A stretch of 64,000 nucleotides of DNA from Zopfochytrium polystomum (lineage: Eukaryota; Chytridiomycota; Chytridiomycetes; Chytridiales; Chytridiaceae), in contig JAIVFJ010000025.1 of assembly GCA_025765615.1 (NCBI GenBank), positions 377,501 through 441,500 on the forward strand, given 5' to 3'. A model generated the notes under the pieces. The model made no database searches, was not told where the DNA came from, and worked only from the letters and a program-made list of their open reading frames with translations. Positions 63,817 through 64,000 of this stretch are shown here, one piece after another. The translations under genes were made by a program, and so were the position numbers. The first letter of the stretch is position 1; each line of letters starts with the position of its first letter.

Positions 63817-64000
63817 TCAAGATTCAACACGACCCTTCTTGAGAAAACCAGCCAACAGCCCAACATACTTGCGCTGGCAAGGCGGGCAAATTACTGGTCG
63901 ACTGTATGACTCCTCGCCACAGCAAATTCCATGATGCTGCAGCATATGCCGCCCACAAAAGGGGCAACGGTGTGCATGGCCAGCGTCTTCATCGCAGTTG
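63817..64000 (-). CDS. C-terminal end of a Cys-rich protein (partial)
   Basis: The frame runs off the right edge and ends at TGA 63817-63819. The visible 60 residues hold paired cysteines and histidines (HRCPFCGRHML, GICCGEE, ICPPCQRKYV) and a basic tail ending KKGRVES, a likely zinc-binding module. The family is not recognised. It may be a host gene or a transposon-derived domain. Confidence 0.4.
   Translation of the reverse strand, partial: NCDEDAGHAHRCPFCGRHMLQHHGICCGEESYSRPVICPPCQRKYVGLLAGFLKKGRVES

Noticed and set aside
1..64000. tRNA or rRNA genes
   Set aside because: No tRNA cloverleaf or rRNA motif was found by eye; a covariance search (tRNAscan-SE, Infernal) would be needed to exclude a diverged one.

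Overview
The window looks like nuclear DNA of a filamentous or zoosporic, possibly early-diverging, fungus. The evidence is spliceosomal GT-AG introns, Ty3/gypsy chromoviruses of the Tf1/sushi and related types, Tnp2/Plavaka-like and hAT transposase relics, a HET-like NACHT-WD40 gene, and very abundant microsatellites. No ribosomal, tRNA or housekeeping marker fixes the species, so this placement is an inference.

Layout. 1-2.6 kb: GC-rich, repeat-laden DNA with a three-exon membrane-protein gene on the minus strand. 2.9-8.1 kb: an intact minus-strand chromovirus (A1) with LTRs that look identical and a 5-bp target duplication. 8.1-14 kb: candidate host exons, a 1.4-kb repeat (C1), a solo A-type LTR and microsatellites. 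14.1-17.7 kb: a five-exon arrestin-like/SH3 gene. 18.6-25 kb: ankyrin-like fragments, a hAT transposase relic and a truncated C repeat. 25.5-29.7 kb: a six-exon gene encoding a PB1-like domain, a TIR domain, a NACHT ATPase and WD40 repeats, a candidate fungal NLR immune receptor. 31.7-33 kb: Tnp2/Plavaka relics.

33.0-44.4 kb: an AT-rich island unlike its surroundings, resembling a decayed insertion of a large DNA virus (NCLDV-like). It holds two D12-class adenine methyltransferase paralogues flanking an SF2 helicase, a primase-SF3 helicase, a second SF3-like ATPase, and a tandem array of five small paralogues. The array proteins share an N-terminal Cys/His motif joined to an F-box-like segment or a RING finger. 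Seven imperfect hairpins with one conserved core and co-varying outer stems lie in the island, each placed as a 3'-end signal; six belong to the array. A repeated promoter module (CCGCCAAG, usually with CACGTG) precedes the array genes. No capsid or packaging gene is visible, so 'viral' is an inference from gene content.

44.4-63.7 kb: a nest of retroelements. Chromovirus A2 is split by repeat C2 and by a second A copy (A3, target duplication AAGTT). A2 is then cut by a different gypsy family, B1, which itself contains a fourth A copy (A4, target duplication CAAAC). A-family LTRs carry long arrays of heat-shock-element-like GAAnnTTC units and a Tf1-like self-priming signature. B1 has a 5' leader made of about ten hairpin-forming repeats. 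The last 190 bases hold the C-terminal end of a Cys-rich minus-strand protein.
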